Shown piece by piece: positions 8,647-17,784 of a stretch of DNA of 64,000 nucleotides. The stretch comes from JAUMBM01 sp964645715. GTDB taxonomy: Bacteria; Bacteroidota; Bacteroidia; Chitinophagales; Saprospiraceae. The notes beneath the pieces are model-generated. The model made no database searches. It was not told the DNA's origin and was given only the letters and a program-made list of their open reading frames with translations. Positions within the stretch are counted from its first letter, which is position 1. Each line of letters opens with the position of its first letter. Position numbers and translations under genes: made by a program. The DNA lies in assembly GCA_964645715.1 (NCBI GenBank), contig CAZYAO010000015.1:1-64000 (forward strand), in the 5' to 3' direction.

Positions 8647-10781
8647 TTGTAAAAGAAGATCTCATCAATAAACAACCAGCCCTTTTCGCCCCGCCCGGGA
8701 TGCCAGGAAGGAATGACAGGCAGGTTTTGCGCCTCAATTCGATAGTATTTACAGGCTTTGCCTGGCAGCTTGAGGTGTACAACCTGGGAGGCAACCTGGG
8801 TGCTGGCACTTGGTTCAAACATAGGTAACTGCTGCGTTGCGAGCAGCTCCAGCTGCCCGCGCTCGTTGCCGCCATACACCCGCAGTTGTGTGGGGCCGAA
8901 TACATATTGCGGCACATGCAGCGCATAGCCGAAAGAAATCTTGCGTATGGCCTGCGGCTGCGCATAGCTGAAGAGGGCATTGAAGGGCTCTTCGCGAAAG
9001 GCAATCCAGTTGGCATCGCGCAGATTGACAACCGGGGCACGCTCACCGTTGGTGAAGGTGCGGTCGTGCAGCCCGGGATACTGGCTGTTGGGTCGTGCCA
9101 GCAGCTGGCAGCGTTGGGGTGGCATGCCTTTTTCAAAAAAGGAATAGGTAGCTACTTCGCTGGGGAGCCAGCCTTCTTTCACGGCTATTGCCCGTATGTC
9201 GCGTGAGCCGCCGATGTGCAGGGGCTTATCATACAAGCTCGAACTGCTGTCGGGTGCGCTGCCGTCATCGGTGTAGCGGATTTGTACACCTTTTATAGGG
9301 TGTTGCAACACGACAGGCTCGCCCGGCTCAATGATTGTCTTTTCCTCTTTGAGCAGGGGAGGTGTGAGCGGCACCGGGTTATCTTCTATCCGACTGTATT
9401 CAAAGGTTATTTCAGGATACTGCCGGCGCCAGCGGGCAATCTGGTCAGGGGTTACCCGTGTATTAGTGAGGTAAATATACCGCAGCGACCGGAATTTGCT
9501 TAGGGCTGCAGCCAGGCCATCTCCAACGGCAGTGTTATTGAGAGACAAATGTGACAGTTTGGTCAGTGGGGTGAGTGCTTCCAAGCCTTTCTCACTTACG
9601 GCAGTACCATTGAGGATCAACCGCTCGAGTTGCTGCAGCGGCTGCAAAGCTTTGAGGTCCTGATCGCTGACCGGCATGGCCGACAGGTTGAGCTGCACCA
9701 GCTGCTCTCGCACCAGCTGAAGCGCCTGCAGTTGTTGTGCGGAGTAGGCTGTTGAAAGGAAAAAGGAAGCAGCCAGCGCCGGACTTCCCTGATAGAGCGG
9801 TTGTACGCGCAAAAATGGGCTGTTGAGCTCCCGCAGGCTAGCAGCCGGCGCAGCCGGAAAATCATAATCAGTCTGCGGCTGCAGTTGCGGCGCTGCCATC
9901 AGCCGGAAGGAATCGGTGGCCGCGTACTGCCCAAGACTGCGATTGAAATGGGCACCTGACTGTATCCAGTGGCGGATGAGCGCCAGCTCGGCTTCGCTGA
10001 GCTGCGGCTTGCCGGCAGGCGGCATGTGGGCTTCATCGGATGCTGGCAGCAGCAGCACTTGCAGCAGCCGGCTACCGCCAGCATCGCCGGCAATGAAGAG
10101 CGGGCCGGAGCGCCCGCCTGCCCGCAGGGCGGTGGTATCGGTCAAGACCAGTCCACCCTTAGACTTACCAGGTCGATGACAGCTCACGCACTTGTCCTGC
10201 AGAATGGGAACGATCAGGGCGCTGAAAAGCGGGGCATCAGCCGAAGGGGCTGCTGCCTGCGACTGGCTGGCAGGGACGGGAAAAAGAAAGTTAGCTCCAT
10301 GGGTGATCTCAGCCCCCTCGTGGCCAGCCATCACCAGTAGGAAAGCACAGCCGCCGACCAGCCCCCAGCGGATCAGCGGCCCAAGTAGTTGGTTGGTCTG
10401 CTGCAGCAGGAAGATCAGCATGGCAAAAGCAACGCCTGTATTTTTGTGCCTGCTCACTTCAGCAAGATCGTAGGCATCGGGTTCAAGGCTCAGCAGCAGG
10501 CCCGAGAGTGCAGAAAGTAGCGCAAAGGTTGCGGTGCTGTCAAGCATAAAATCGAGCAGGCGGGCGCTGTCGCGCTGCCGCGAGCGCCCCTCCAGCGCCA
10601 GCAGGCTGGCATAGAGCGCAAACATGCCGATGGGGAGGTGCAACAACAAAGGGTGCAGCCTGCCCACCGGCTGTAGGCCGGCCGGGAGGCTGATATTTTT
10701 TTCAAAAACAAACCACACGGCCAGCAGTACCGCCAGCCCCAGGTTTAGGTTATTCAGCACTTTGCTCACTTTTTCCATCAT
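8643..10781 (-). CDS. Membrane cytochrome c-type protein with leucine-rich repeats and C-terminal beta domains
   Basis: The product is 712 aa. Residues 1-165 hold about four membrane segments resembling the DUF2231 family. A planctomycete-type cytochrome c domain follows, with one haem site CVSCH (Cys198, Cys201, His202). Short leucine-rich repeats (about 355-450) precede a chitobiase C-terminal-like beta domain with YTDDGSAPD and a final domain that may be discoidin-like. Its start overlaps the DUF1501 gene as ATGA, so the three genes 14523 to 8643 form one translationally coupled operon. The haem domain suggests envelope redox work. The substrate is unknown, and the repeats and beta domains suggest protein or glycan binding. 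Confidence 0.8.
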   Translation of the reverse strand: MMEKVSKVLNNLNLGLAVLLAVWFVFEKNISLPAGLQPVGRLHPLLLHLPIGMFALYASLLALEGRSRQRDSARLLDFMLDSTATFALLSALSGLLLSLEPDAYDLAEVSRHKNTGVAFAMLIFLLQQTNQLLGPLIRWGLVGGCAFLLVMAGHEGAEITHGANFLFPVPASQSQAAAPSADAPLFSALIVPILQDKCVSCHRPGKSKGGLVLTDTTALRAGGRSGPLFIAGDAGGSRLLQVLLLPASDEAHMPPAGKPQLSEAELALIRHWIQSGAHFNRSLGQYAATDSFRLMAAPQLQPQTDYDFPAAPAASLRELNSPFLRVQPLYQGSPALAASFFLSTAYSAQQLQALQLVREQLVQLNLSAMPVSDQDLKALQPLQQLERLILNGTAVSEKGLEALTPLTKLSHLSLNNTAVGDGLAAALSKFRSLRYIYLTNTRVTPDQIARWRRQYPEITFEYSRIEDNPVPLTPPLLKEEKTIIEPGEPVVLQHPIKGVQIRYTDDGSAPDSSSSLYDKPLHIGGSRDIRAIAVKEGWLPSEVATYSFFEKGMPPQRCQLLARPNSQYPGLHDRTFTNGERAPVVNLRDANWIAFREEPFNALFSYAQPQAIRKISFGYALHVPQYVFGPTQLRVYGGNERGQLELLATQQLPMFEPSASTQVASQVVHLKLPGKACKYYRIEAQNLPVIPSWHPGRGEKGWLFIDEIFFYN

Positions 10782-12232
10782 GCCAGTAAGTTGTGAACCA
10801 CCTCACCCGCGACGTCCGTCAGGCGGAATCTTCGGCCTAAGTGTTTGTAAATGAGTTTTTCGTGGTCCAATCCCAGCAGGTGCAGAACCGTCGCGTGAAA
10901 ATCGTGTACATGAACAGGGTTTTCGACGATGTTGTAGCCAAATTCGTCGGTCTCGCCATAGACGATACCGGGCTTGACGCCGCCACCGGCCATCCAGATT
11001 GTGTAAGCACGCGGATGGTGGTCGCGGCCATAGGCGTTGGCCGTCAATGGTCCCTGACAATAGTTGGTGCGACCAAACTCACCCCCCCAGATGACCAGGG
11101 TCTCGTCCAGCAGCCCCCGCTGCTTGAGGTCCTGCACCAAGGCTGCAGAAGCCCTGTCGACATCTTTGGCTTGTCCCGGCATCTCTCCGACGAGGTTGAC
11201 GTGCTGGTCCCAGCCCTGGTGGTAGAGCTGTACGAAACGCACCCCCGACTCCGACAACTTGCGGGCCAGTAGGCAGTTGCTGGCATAGGTACCGGGGATG
11301 AGGCAATCGGGCCCGTAGAGCTTGATGGTTGCATCTGATTCTTTAGACAGGTCGGTAATCTCGGGCACGGCTGTCTGCATGCGGTAAGCGAGCTCGTATT
11401 GTTCGATTTTAGAGCGTATTTCGGGGTCGCCTATTTCGTCAAACTGCATGGCATTGAGTTCGTTGAGCTTGTCTAGCATGGTTCGTCTGTCTTCTCGGCT
11501 GAGACCTTGCTGGTCATTGAGGTAAAGGACGCGCTCCTCGCTGTTGCTAAACTGCACGCCCTGATGTTTGCTGTCAAGAAAACCGTTGGTCCAAAGCTTA
11601 GAGTACACACCCTGACCGTTGCCCTTGCCTTTGGACAAGAGTACGCAGTAGGCTGGCAGGTTCTGGTTTTCGCTTCCCAGCCCATAGCTCAGCCAGGCAC
11701 CCATACTAGGCCTGTTGCCTTGCTGCGCCCCCGTCTGCATGAAGGTCAGGGCTGGGTCATGGTTGATGGCATCGGTATGCATGGACTTGATGATGCACAG
11801 ATCATCGACAATCTTGGCCATATTGGGGAAGAGGTCGCTCACCCAAGCGCCCGACTGTCCGTACTGCTTGAAAGGAAAATAGGAGCCTACCAGCGGGAAA
11901 GACGTCTGATTGGCGGTCATGCCGGTGAGTCGCTGACCACCGCGTACGGATGCGGGCAAATCCTGACCGTACATTTTGTGGAGGGTAGGTTTATAATCGA
12001 AGGTTTCCAACTGCGAAGGGGCACCATTCTGAAAAAGATAGATGACGCGCTTGGCCTTTGGGGCAAAATGCGGCAGGCCGGCCAGCAGGGCCGCACCGGG
12101 TTCTTCTTCACCCTGGAAGAGATCCTTGATGAGCAGCGAGCCCAAGGCCACACTGCCCAGGCCAATGCTTAGTTTGCCCAAAAAGTGCCGCCGGTTGATG
12201 TTGAGTCTGTGGTCAAAAAATGGATTGCTCAT
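10778..12232 (-). CDS. DUF1501 family protein (sulfatase-like fold, Tat-exported)
   Basis: The 484-aa protein has a twin-arginine signal at the N-terminus (NRRHFLGKLSIG, Arg14-Arg15), so it is probably exported folded. The body is typical of DUF1501, including FGRT near the metal-site region and GRDHHPRAYTIWMAGGGVKPG. DUF1501 belongs to the alkaline phosphatase/sulfatase-like superfamily, but the reaction is unknown. It overlaps both neighbours by 4 nt (ATGA). DUF1501 next to a DUF1549/DUF1553 cytochrome protein is the standard pairing in planctomycetes and in some Saprospiria. Confidence 0.88.
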   Translation of the reverse strand: MSNPFFDHRLNINRRHFLGKLSIGLGSVALGSLLIKDLFQGEEEPGAALLAGLPHFAPKAKRVIYLFQNGAPSQLETFDYKPTLHKMYGQDLPASVRGGQRLTGMTANQTSFPLVGSYFPFKQYGQSGAWVSDLFPNMAKIVDDLCIIKSMHTDAINHDPALTFMQTGAQQGNRPSMGAWLSYGLGSENQNLPAYCVLLSKGKGNGQGVYSKLWTNGFLDSKHQGVQFSNSEERVLYLNDQQGLSREDRRTMLDKLNELNAMQFDEIGDPEIRSKIEQYELAYRMQTAVPEITDLSKESDATIKLYGPDCLIPGTYASNCLLARKLSESGVRFVQLYHQGWDQHVNLVGEMPGQAKDVDRASAALVQDLKQRGLLDETLVIWGGEFGRTNYCQGPLTANAYGRDHHPRAYTIWMAGGGVKPGIVYGETDEFGYNIVENPVHVHDFHATVLHLLGLDHEKLIYKHLGRRFRLTDVAGEVVHNLLA

Positions 12233-14523
12233 CGCATGGAAGTTTCTTCAAGGTTATACATTAGCTGTACCGTCTGCATCAGGGCGGTTGTCTGCACAGG
12301 ATCTTCTATGGGTATCTCTTTTTCACCGACTGCCAGCAGCGCTTCGGCTTTGGCCGGGTCGAGCTTTTGTTGCATCGATTGGAAGTATTCCCTTAGTACG
12401 GCCAGTTCTTTGCGGTTTGGCCTCCTGCACACGATGCGCCGGAAAGCTTCGGTGAGCTGCGCATCGGGCTCGCGGTTTTTGCGCATGAGGCGGGCGGCCA
12501 GCACCCGTGATGCTTCCAGCACCCGCTCATCGTTCATTAGCACCAGCGACTGCAGGGGTGTATTGGTCTTAGTACGCTGCACCTCACACTGATCGCGGTT
12601 GGAGGCGTCAAAAATGAGCATGGCCGGTGGCGGTACCGTACGCTTGATGAAGTGGTAGAGTCCGCGCCGATAGAGTTTTTCTCCTTCGTCGCGCACGTAG
12701 GTTGCTAGTTGCCCGCGGCCCGAAGTGGCACTTTCCCAAAGGCCTGCGGGCTGGTAGGGCTTGACGCTGGGGCCCCCGATGGCTGTATGTAGTAGGCCGC
12801 TACTAGCCAGAATATGATCGTTGAGCAGCTCTGCCGAGAGCTTTTGGCGCGGGCCACGGGCCAACAGGAGGTTGTCAGGATCGACGGCAAGTGCCTCCTG
12901 ACTGACTACAGCCGACTGCCGATAGGTGGCCGACATGACAATCTGCTTGACCAGCCGCTTGATGTCCCAGCCATGACTGACAAAATCGTGGGCCAGCCAG
13001 TCGAGTAGCTCCGGATGGCTGGGTAGATCGCCCTGCAGGCCAAAATCTCCGGCCGTGGCCACGATGCCCCGTCCGAAAAATTCCTGCCACAATAAATTAA
13101 CAAATACGCGGGCTGTGAGAGGATGTTTAGGGTCAAACATCCACTCCGCCAGCCCCAGCCGATTGGCTTCGTAGCGGCTGGTGTCGAAAGGCAAGATGGC
13201 GGCGGGTGTGCCGTGACTGACAACTGCCCCCTTGCGATCATAGACCCCGCGTTCGAGGATGTGGGTAGGCCGAAGGATACTGCTGTCCTGCATGATCATG
13301 ACCTGTACGTCCATGGTATCCTGCTGGCTGATGAAGGTGAGCAAGCTGTCTTTCTCCGCCTGGCTGATCGTCATATAGGGGGGATCAGCCAGGGAGGCGA
13401 TAGAAATGTCACCGTACAGTCCTTTTTCGGGTACCTGATTGAAAAAGGCAAATGTGCGGAAGTAATCCTCCTGCGAAATGGGGTCGTACTTGTGGTCGTG
13501 GCATTTGGCGCACTCAAAGGTCATGGCCAGCAGACCTTTGCCGAAGGTATTGGTGCGGTCAGTGACGTACTCAATCCGGTACTCTTCATCAATGACACCG
13601 CCCTCCTGGGTAATCTTGTGATTGCGGTTGAAACCGGTGGCCAGCAGGCTCTCCCGTGTTTGGTCAGGCAGCAGATCACCTGCGAGCTGCCAGGTGACAA
13701 ATTGGCGGTAGCTGTAGTTGCTGTTGAATGCATGGATAACCCAGTCGCGCCAGGGCCACATGGTGCGCAGACCGTCGTCCTGGTAGCCGTGGCTGTCGGC
13801 GTAGCGCGCAATGTCCATCCACAGGATGGCCATCTTCTCACCATAATGAGGACTGGCAAGTGCCTGATTGACTATTTTTTCGTAGGCTTCGTCGCCAGGG
13901 GCTTGTAAAAAAGCATCCTGTGCGGCCAGGTCGGGTGGCAGGCCGGTGAGGTCGTGCAGCACGCGTTTAAGAAGCCGCTCAGGTGTCTCCTCCTCTGCAG
14001 GCGTCAGCCCTGCTTCCTCAATTTTGGCCTGTACAAACAAATCAATTTCGTTTTTGATTCTGTCGCGGTCCTCGACGGCAGGCAGCGGAGGACGGGTGAC
14101 GGGCAACCACGCCCAGTGTTGCTCGTAGCGGGCTCCCTGAGCAATCCAGCGGCGAATGAGATCAATCTCGTCGGTTGTCAGTGCAAGGTTTTCCTCGGGC
14201 GGGGGCATCAGGTAAGCAGGATCGGAGGAAGTGATGCGGTGCATAACGTCCGAAGATTCCGGCTCGCCGGGTACAATGCCATGCTTGTCGGGCTGGTCCT
14301 TGAGCGCAGCATAGGCACCCTCGGGCGTATCCAGCCGATAGTCAGACAGCCGCTTTTGCTTGTCGGGGCCGTGACACTTGAAGCACTTGTCGGACAAAAT
14401 GGGGCGAATGTGAGTGTTGTACGAAATGGCAGCTTCTTCCACTTCCTGCTGACAGCTGCTGATGAATACCCAGACGACCACTGCCAGACCCACCGCTATG
14501 ATTATTTTTTGGCTTGTCACCAT
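12229..14523 (-). CDS. Cytochrome c lipoprotein with DUF1549 and DUF1553 domains
   Basis: The product is 764 aa from the ATG at 14523; the frame is open 25 codons further upstream without a signal. The N-terminus is a lipoprotein signal ending FISSC (Cys24). A planctomycete cytochrome c domain has the haem site CFKCH (Cys47, Cys50, His51) and the late MPPPEE motif. DUF1549 (about 165-370, with ECAKCHDHKYDP carrying a second CxxCH) and DUF1553 (about 480-735, with NLLWQEFFGRG and SNRDQCEVQRTKTNTPLQSL) follow. It is the first gene of the operon with DUF1501 and the LRR cytochrome. An envelope redox or degradative role is likely, but no substrate can be named. Confidence 0.87.
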   Translation of the reverse strand: MVTSQKIIIAVGLAVVVWVFISSCQQEVEEAAISYNTHIRPILSDKCFKCHGPDKQKRLSDYRLDTPEGAYAALKDQPDKHGIVPGEPESSDVMHRITSSDPAYLMPPPEENLALTTDEIDLIRRWIAQGARYEQHWAWLPVTRPPLPAVEDRDRIKNEIDLFVQAKIEEAGLTPAEEETPERLLKRVLHDLTGLPPDLAAQDAFLQAPGDEAYEKIVNQALASPHYGEKMAILWMDIARYADSHGYQDDGLRTMWPWRDWVIHAFNSNYSYRQFVTWQLAGDLLPDQTRESLLATGFNRNHKITQEGGVIDEEYRIEYVTDRTNTFGKGLLAMTFECAKCHDHKYDPISQEDYFRTFAFFNQVPEKGLYGDISIASLADPPYMTISQAEKDSLLTFISQQDTMDVQVMIMQDSSILRPTHILERGVYDRKGAVVSHGTPAAILPFDTSRYEANRLGLAEWMFDPKHPLTARVFVNLLWQEFFGRGIVATAGDFGLQGDLPSHPELLDWLAHDFVSHGWDIKRLVKQIVMSATYRQSAVVSQEALAVDPDNLLLARGPRQKLSAELLNDHILASSGLLHTAIGGPSVKPYQPAGLWESATSGRGQLATYVRDEGEKLYRRGLYHFIKRTVPPPAMLIFDASNRDQCEVQRTKTNTPLQSLVLMNDERVLEASRVLAARLMRKNREPDAQLTEAFRRIVCRRPNRKELAVLREYFQSMQQKLDPAKAEALLAVGEKEIPIEDPVQTTALMQTVQLMYNLEETSMR

Positions 14524-14547
14524 ATATGCTTTTACTAAATGATTGCA

Positions 14548-14603
14548 TTTGCGAAAGTAAAGCAAAAAATGATATATTGCGCAGCCTTGGCAGATCAAAA
14601 TTA
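14548..14603. promoter_or_regulatory. Candidate overlapping divergent promoters
   Basis: On the plus strand, TTTG at 14548-14551 and TATATTG at 14573-14579 are 21 nt apart and point to the gene starting at 14646. On the minus strand, TAATTTTG (14603-14596) matches TAnnTTTG and would start the cytochrome operon about 65 nt before its ATG. The two -7 boxes are only 16 nt apart, so the two directions probably compete. Confidence 0.4.
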
Positions 14604-14645
14604 TCTGAGAGGTATTTGGGTCAGTTCAACATAAAAATATATGCT

Positions 14646-17600
14646 ATGAAAGTGTGGCTACTCTGCTTAGGGGCGCTCTGCTGTGTGCTCAACCTGGCTG
14701 CTCAGCAGCCTGCTGCTTCGGTAAAGGTGTACGAACAGATTTTTCCTACCTATCCCTTCTCCGATCCCAATCCCATTCCGCTGCTCGGCCGGCTGTATCC
14801 CTATCATCGCTTCGACGGCTATACCGATGAAGCGGTGGACATGACCTGGCAGGTGGTGGCGCTCGAGAATGCGTACATCAAGGTGCTGATTCTCCCTCAG
14901 ATTGGCGGGAAAATCTGGTCGGCGCAGGAGAAGTCCAGCGGTCGTTATTTTATATACCACAATCAGGTGGTCAAGTTTCGGGACGTTGCCATGCGAGGCC
15001 CTTGGACCAGCGGGGGTATCGAAGCCAATTATGGAATTATCGGCCATACGCCCAACTGCGCCACACCGGTTGATTTCCAGACATTCACGCATCCTGATGG
15101 CAGTGTGAGTTGTGTGATTGGCACGCTGGATCTCCTCACCCGGTCGACTTGGCGACTCGAGATTACGCTGCCTGCCGACAAGGCTTATTTCAGTACGCGC
15201 TCTTTTTGGTACAATGGTACGGGGCAGGAGCAACCTTACTACCACTGGATGAATGCTGCCCTGCCGGTCAAGGGCAATCTGGAATTCGTATATCCTGGTA
15301 GTTCGCAGATCGGCCATAATGGAGAGTATGGGGACTGGCCGTTTAACCGCGAAAATGGCAAATTTATTAGGCTGTATGAGCAGAATGACTTTGGGGGCTA
15401 TAAATCATACCACGTGTTTGGTTCTTATGCGCATTTCTTTGGTGCTTACTACCACGACTACGATTTTGGCACCATCCGCTACAGCCTGCGCGATGAAAAG
15501 GCTGGCAAAAAGCTGTGGATCTGGGGACTGTCTCGGCAGGGTATGATCTGGGAAAACCTGCTTACCGACAAGGATGGTCAGTACTGGGAACTGCAGTCGG
15601 GTCGCTTGTTCAACCAGAACGCAGAACCCAGCGTCTACTCACCTTTTAAGCATCGAAGTTTTGCGCCCTTTGCCACCGATGTATGGACGGAGTACTGGTA
15701 TCCCATGTTGCAGACAGGTGGCGCTGTGGAGGCCAATGAGTATGGAGCACTGCAGCTCAAACACGAAGACGGCTGGCTGAAAATACACTTTTCACCTACC
15801 CAGTCAATTCGAGACTCGCTGTTGATCATGACCAGCGACGGCGGCCGCGTTTACCACAAAAAGCTTCAGCTGAAGCCACTACAGCCTTTCCACGACTCGG
15901 TACGCTGCAGTATGCCGGGGGTGGACTGGCAGCTGTCACTGGGGGGCAATAAACTGGTATACGATTTTGATGAGCAGGCCAAAATTATGCAGCGGCCGAC
16001 GGCAGCGCCAGCCGATTTTAACTGGCAGTCGCCCCAGGGGCACTGCCTGCAGGCGCGGGCGGCCATGGCGCAGAAGCTTTTCCCACAAGCAGAAGAAAAG
16101 CTGCAGGCCGCGCTGGCAGCCGATCCCAATCATTTTGAAGCGCTGGTGCTCATGGCGCAGCTGATGTATCGAAATATGCGCTACGATGAGGCGCTGCAAT
16201 ATGCGCGCCTTGCGCTGAGCATTGATACCCATGAGGGCAGCGCCAACTACTACTACGGGCTCATCAATGCCGCACTTGGCAATCGCTACGATGCCAAAGA
16301 CGGCTACGATATTGCCAGTATGTCGGTGGCCTACCGCTCGGCTTCTTATACAGGCCTTTCGGGTCTTTACCTGCAGGAAAACAACTGGGAAAAGGCAATC
16401 TATTTTGCAGATAAGGCGCTGGATTTTAATGTCTACAACGTTACCGCACTGCAATATAAGGCAATCGCCTGCCGGAAAAAAGGAGCGGCGGCGGCGGCAG
16501 AGGAAGTGCGTAGTCGTATCGTATCTATGGAAAAAATCAGCCACTTTGTCAACTTTGAGCGCTTGCTGGCCGATCCGACTGCGGGCAATGTAGCCTTGTT
16601 TATGGGGCAGATACGCAATGAAATGCCGCAGGAGACCTATGCCGAACTGGCGGTGATGTACGACGGGCTTGGGCTGAAGGCAGAAGCAATGCGACTTTTT
16701 GAAATGTCCCCGCCTAGTTTTGAGGCTTATTGCTGGCTGCATCACCTCAGGGCTACCCCCGTGAATACCAGCCAGCTGGATGTACGGTTTGCATTTCCGT
16801 TTCGCACGGAGACAGGCCATGTGCTGGAGAAGCTGCTGGCGCAGGCTCCTCACTGGAAGCTGCGCTATGCGCTGGCGCTGGTGTATGCCGATCGCAACCG
16901 GATGGAGGAGTGCCGGCAGTTGCTGACGGCTTGTGGCGATGAACCCGATTTTGCACCTTTCTACGCTCTGCGCGCATCTTTGCGGCCCGACGAGGCCGGC
17001 CAATTGGCCGACCTGCGGCGGGCGGTAGCCATTGATGCGGACTGGCGCTACCTGCGCCTGCTGGCCGACTGGTACAGCAGCCGCAAGCGGCCGGCGGAGG
17101 CCGTGCCCCTGCTGGCAGATTTTTACACCCAGCACACAGATAATTACATTATTGGCTTGGCCTACGCCAAGGCCCTGCTGCAGAATAAGCAGTACATTGC
17201 GGCGGATACGGTCATTGGGCGGCTGAAGTTGATACCTTTTGAGGGGGCTACGGAGTCCCGGGATATCTATCGGGAAATCAAACTCATGCAGGCCATAGAG
17301 CAATTGGTGGCAGGCCGGCATGCAGCGGCACTTGCCTTTGTATCGGCCGCGAGAGAGTTTCCGGAAAATTTGGGCGTGGGCAGCCCCTATGTGCAGGAGA
17401 TCGATTTTCGGATAGAGGATTACCTGAGTCATCTGTGCTATGAGGGGCTCGGTCAGCCGCAGCAGGCGGTCGAGGCGCTGAGCAGTATTGTGCGCTTCCG
17501 GCTGTTGCCGGGCAGCAATTACGAGACCAACTACAGTGAGGGCAACGGATTGCTGACGCTTTGGGCGTACGATGCGCTGGGTCGCTCAGAAGAAGGCAAA

Positions 17601-17750
17601 GCCTGGCTGGCCAGCGAGGGGACGGCGGCGCTGAGCGACTGGCAGCGGCAGCTGCGGGAGCATAAGGCTGCGGAGCTGTCGGCACTGCCGGCGGGTGTGT
17701 CCCGACGGGTGCTTCAGGCCTTGCTGGATAAGGGATTGCTGCAGTTTTGA
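14646..17750 (+). CDS. Secreted DUF5107 and TPR protein
   Basis: The product is 1,034 aa from the ATG at 14646, which begins a clean signal peptide (MKVWLLCLGALCCVLNLAAQ); the longer frame upstream has none. Residues about 30-330 match the DUF5107 family, with the segments LPQIGGKIW and HWMNAALPV. This family has a galactose-mutarotase-like beta-sandwich found in carbohydrate-active proteins. TPR repeats fill the rest, for example near residues 470-640. A role in carbohydrate recognition is inferred from the fold only. It is divergent from the cytochrome operon, with overlapping promoters, and ends at a hairpin shared with the converging ligase gene. Confidence 0.8.
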   Translation: MKVWLLCLGALCCVLNLAAQQPAASVKVYEQIFPTYPFSDPNPIPLLGRLYPYHRFDGYTDEAVDMTWQVVALENAYIKVLILPQIGGKIWSAQEKSSGRYFIYHNQVVKFRDVAMRGPWTSGGIEANYGIIGHTPNCATPVDFQTFTHPDGSVSCVIGTLDLLTRSTWRLEITLPADKAYFSTRSFWYNGTGQEQPYYHWMNAALPVKGNLEFVYPGSSQIGHNGEYGDWPFNRENGKFIRLYEQNDFGGYKSYHVFGSYAHFFGAYYHDYDFGTIRYSLRDEKAGKKLWIWGLSRQGMIWENLLTDKDGQYWELQSGRLFNQNAEPSVYSPFKHRSFAPFATDVWTEYWYPMLQTGGAVEANEYGALQLKHEDGWLKIHFSPTQSIRDSLLIMTSDGGRVYHKKLQLKPLQPFHDSVRCSMPGVDWQLSLGGNKLVYDFDEQAKIMQRPTAAPADFNWQSPQGHCLQARAAMAQKLFPQAEEKLQAALAADPNHFEALVLMAQLMYRNMRYDEALQYARLALSIDTHEGSANYYYGLINAALGNRYDAKDGYDIASMSVAYRSASYTGLSGLYLQENNWEKAIYFADKALDFNVYNVTALQYKAIACRKKGAAAAAEEVRSRIVSMEKISHFVNFERLLADPTAGNVALFMGQIRNEMPQETYAELAVMYDGLGLKAEAMRLFEMSPPSFEAYCWLHHLRATPVNTSQLDVRFAFPFRTETGHVLEKLLAQAPHWKLRYALALVYADRNRMEECRQLLTACGDEPDFAPFYALRASLRPDEAGQLADLRRAVAIDADWRYLRLLADWYSSRKRPAEAVPLLADFYTQHTDNYIIGLAYAKALLQNKQYIAADTVIGRLKLIPFEGATESRDIYREIKLMQAIEQLVAGRHAAALAFVSAAREFPENLGVGSPYVQEIDFRIEDYLSHLCYEGLGQPQQAVEALSSIVRFRLLPGSNYETNYSEGNGLLTLWAYDALGRSEEGKAWLASEGTAALSDWQRQLREHKAAELSALPAGVSRRVLQALLDKGLLQF

Positions 17751-17753
17751 GTA

Positions 17754-17784
17754 GCTTTTGGGCGGCGCTTAGCCGCCCAAAAGC
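17754..17784. terminator. Bidirectional hairpin, site B
   Basis: Arms of 13 nt at 17754-17766 and 17772-17784 (GCTTTTGGGCGGC and its complement) surround the loop GCTTA. The loop contains the TAA stop of the minus-strand ligase gene, and the plus-strand stop lies 3 nt upstream. A T-run follows on the plus strand. It belongs to the GGCGGC-core family and fits a terminator for both converging genes. Confidence 0.75.

Noticed and set aside
15936..17432. Minus-strand frame of 498 codons opposite the TPR region of the DUF5107 protein
   Set aside because: It is antisense to clear TPR repeats and has no signal, domain or start context.
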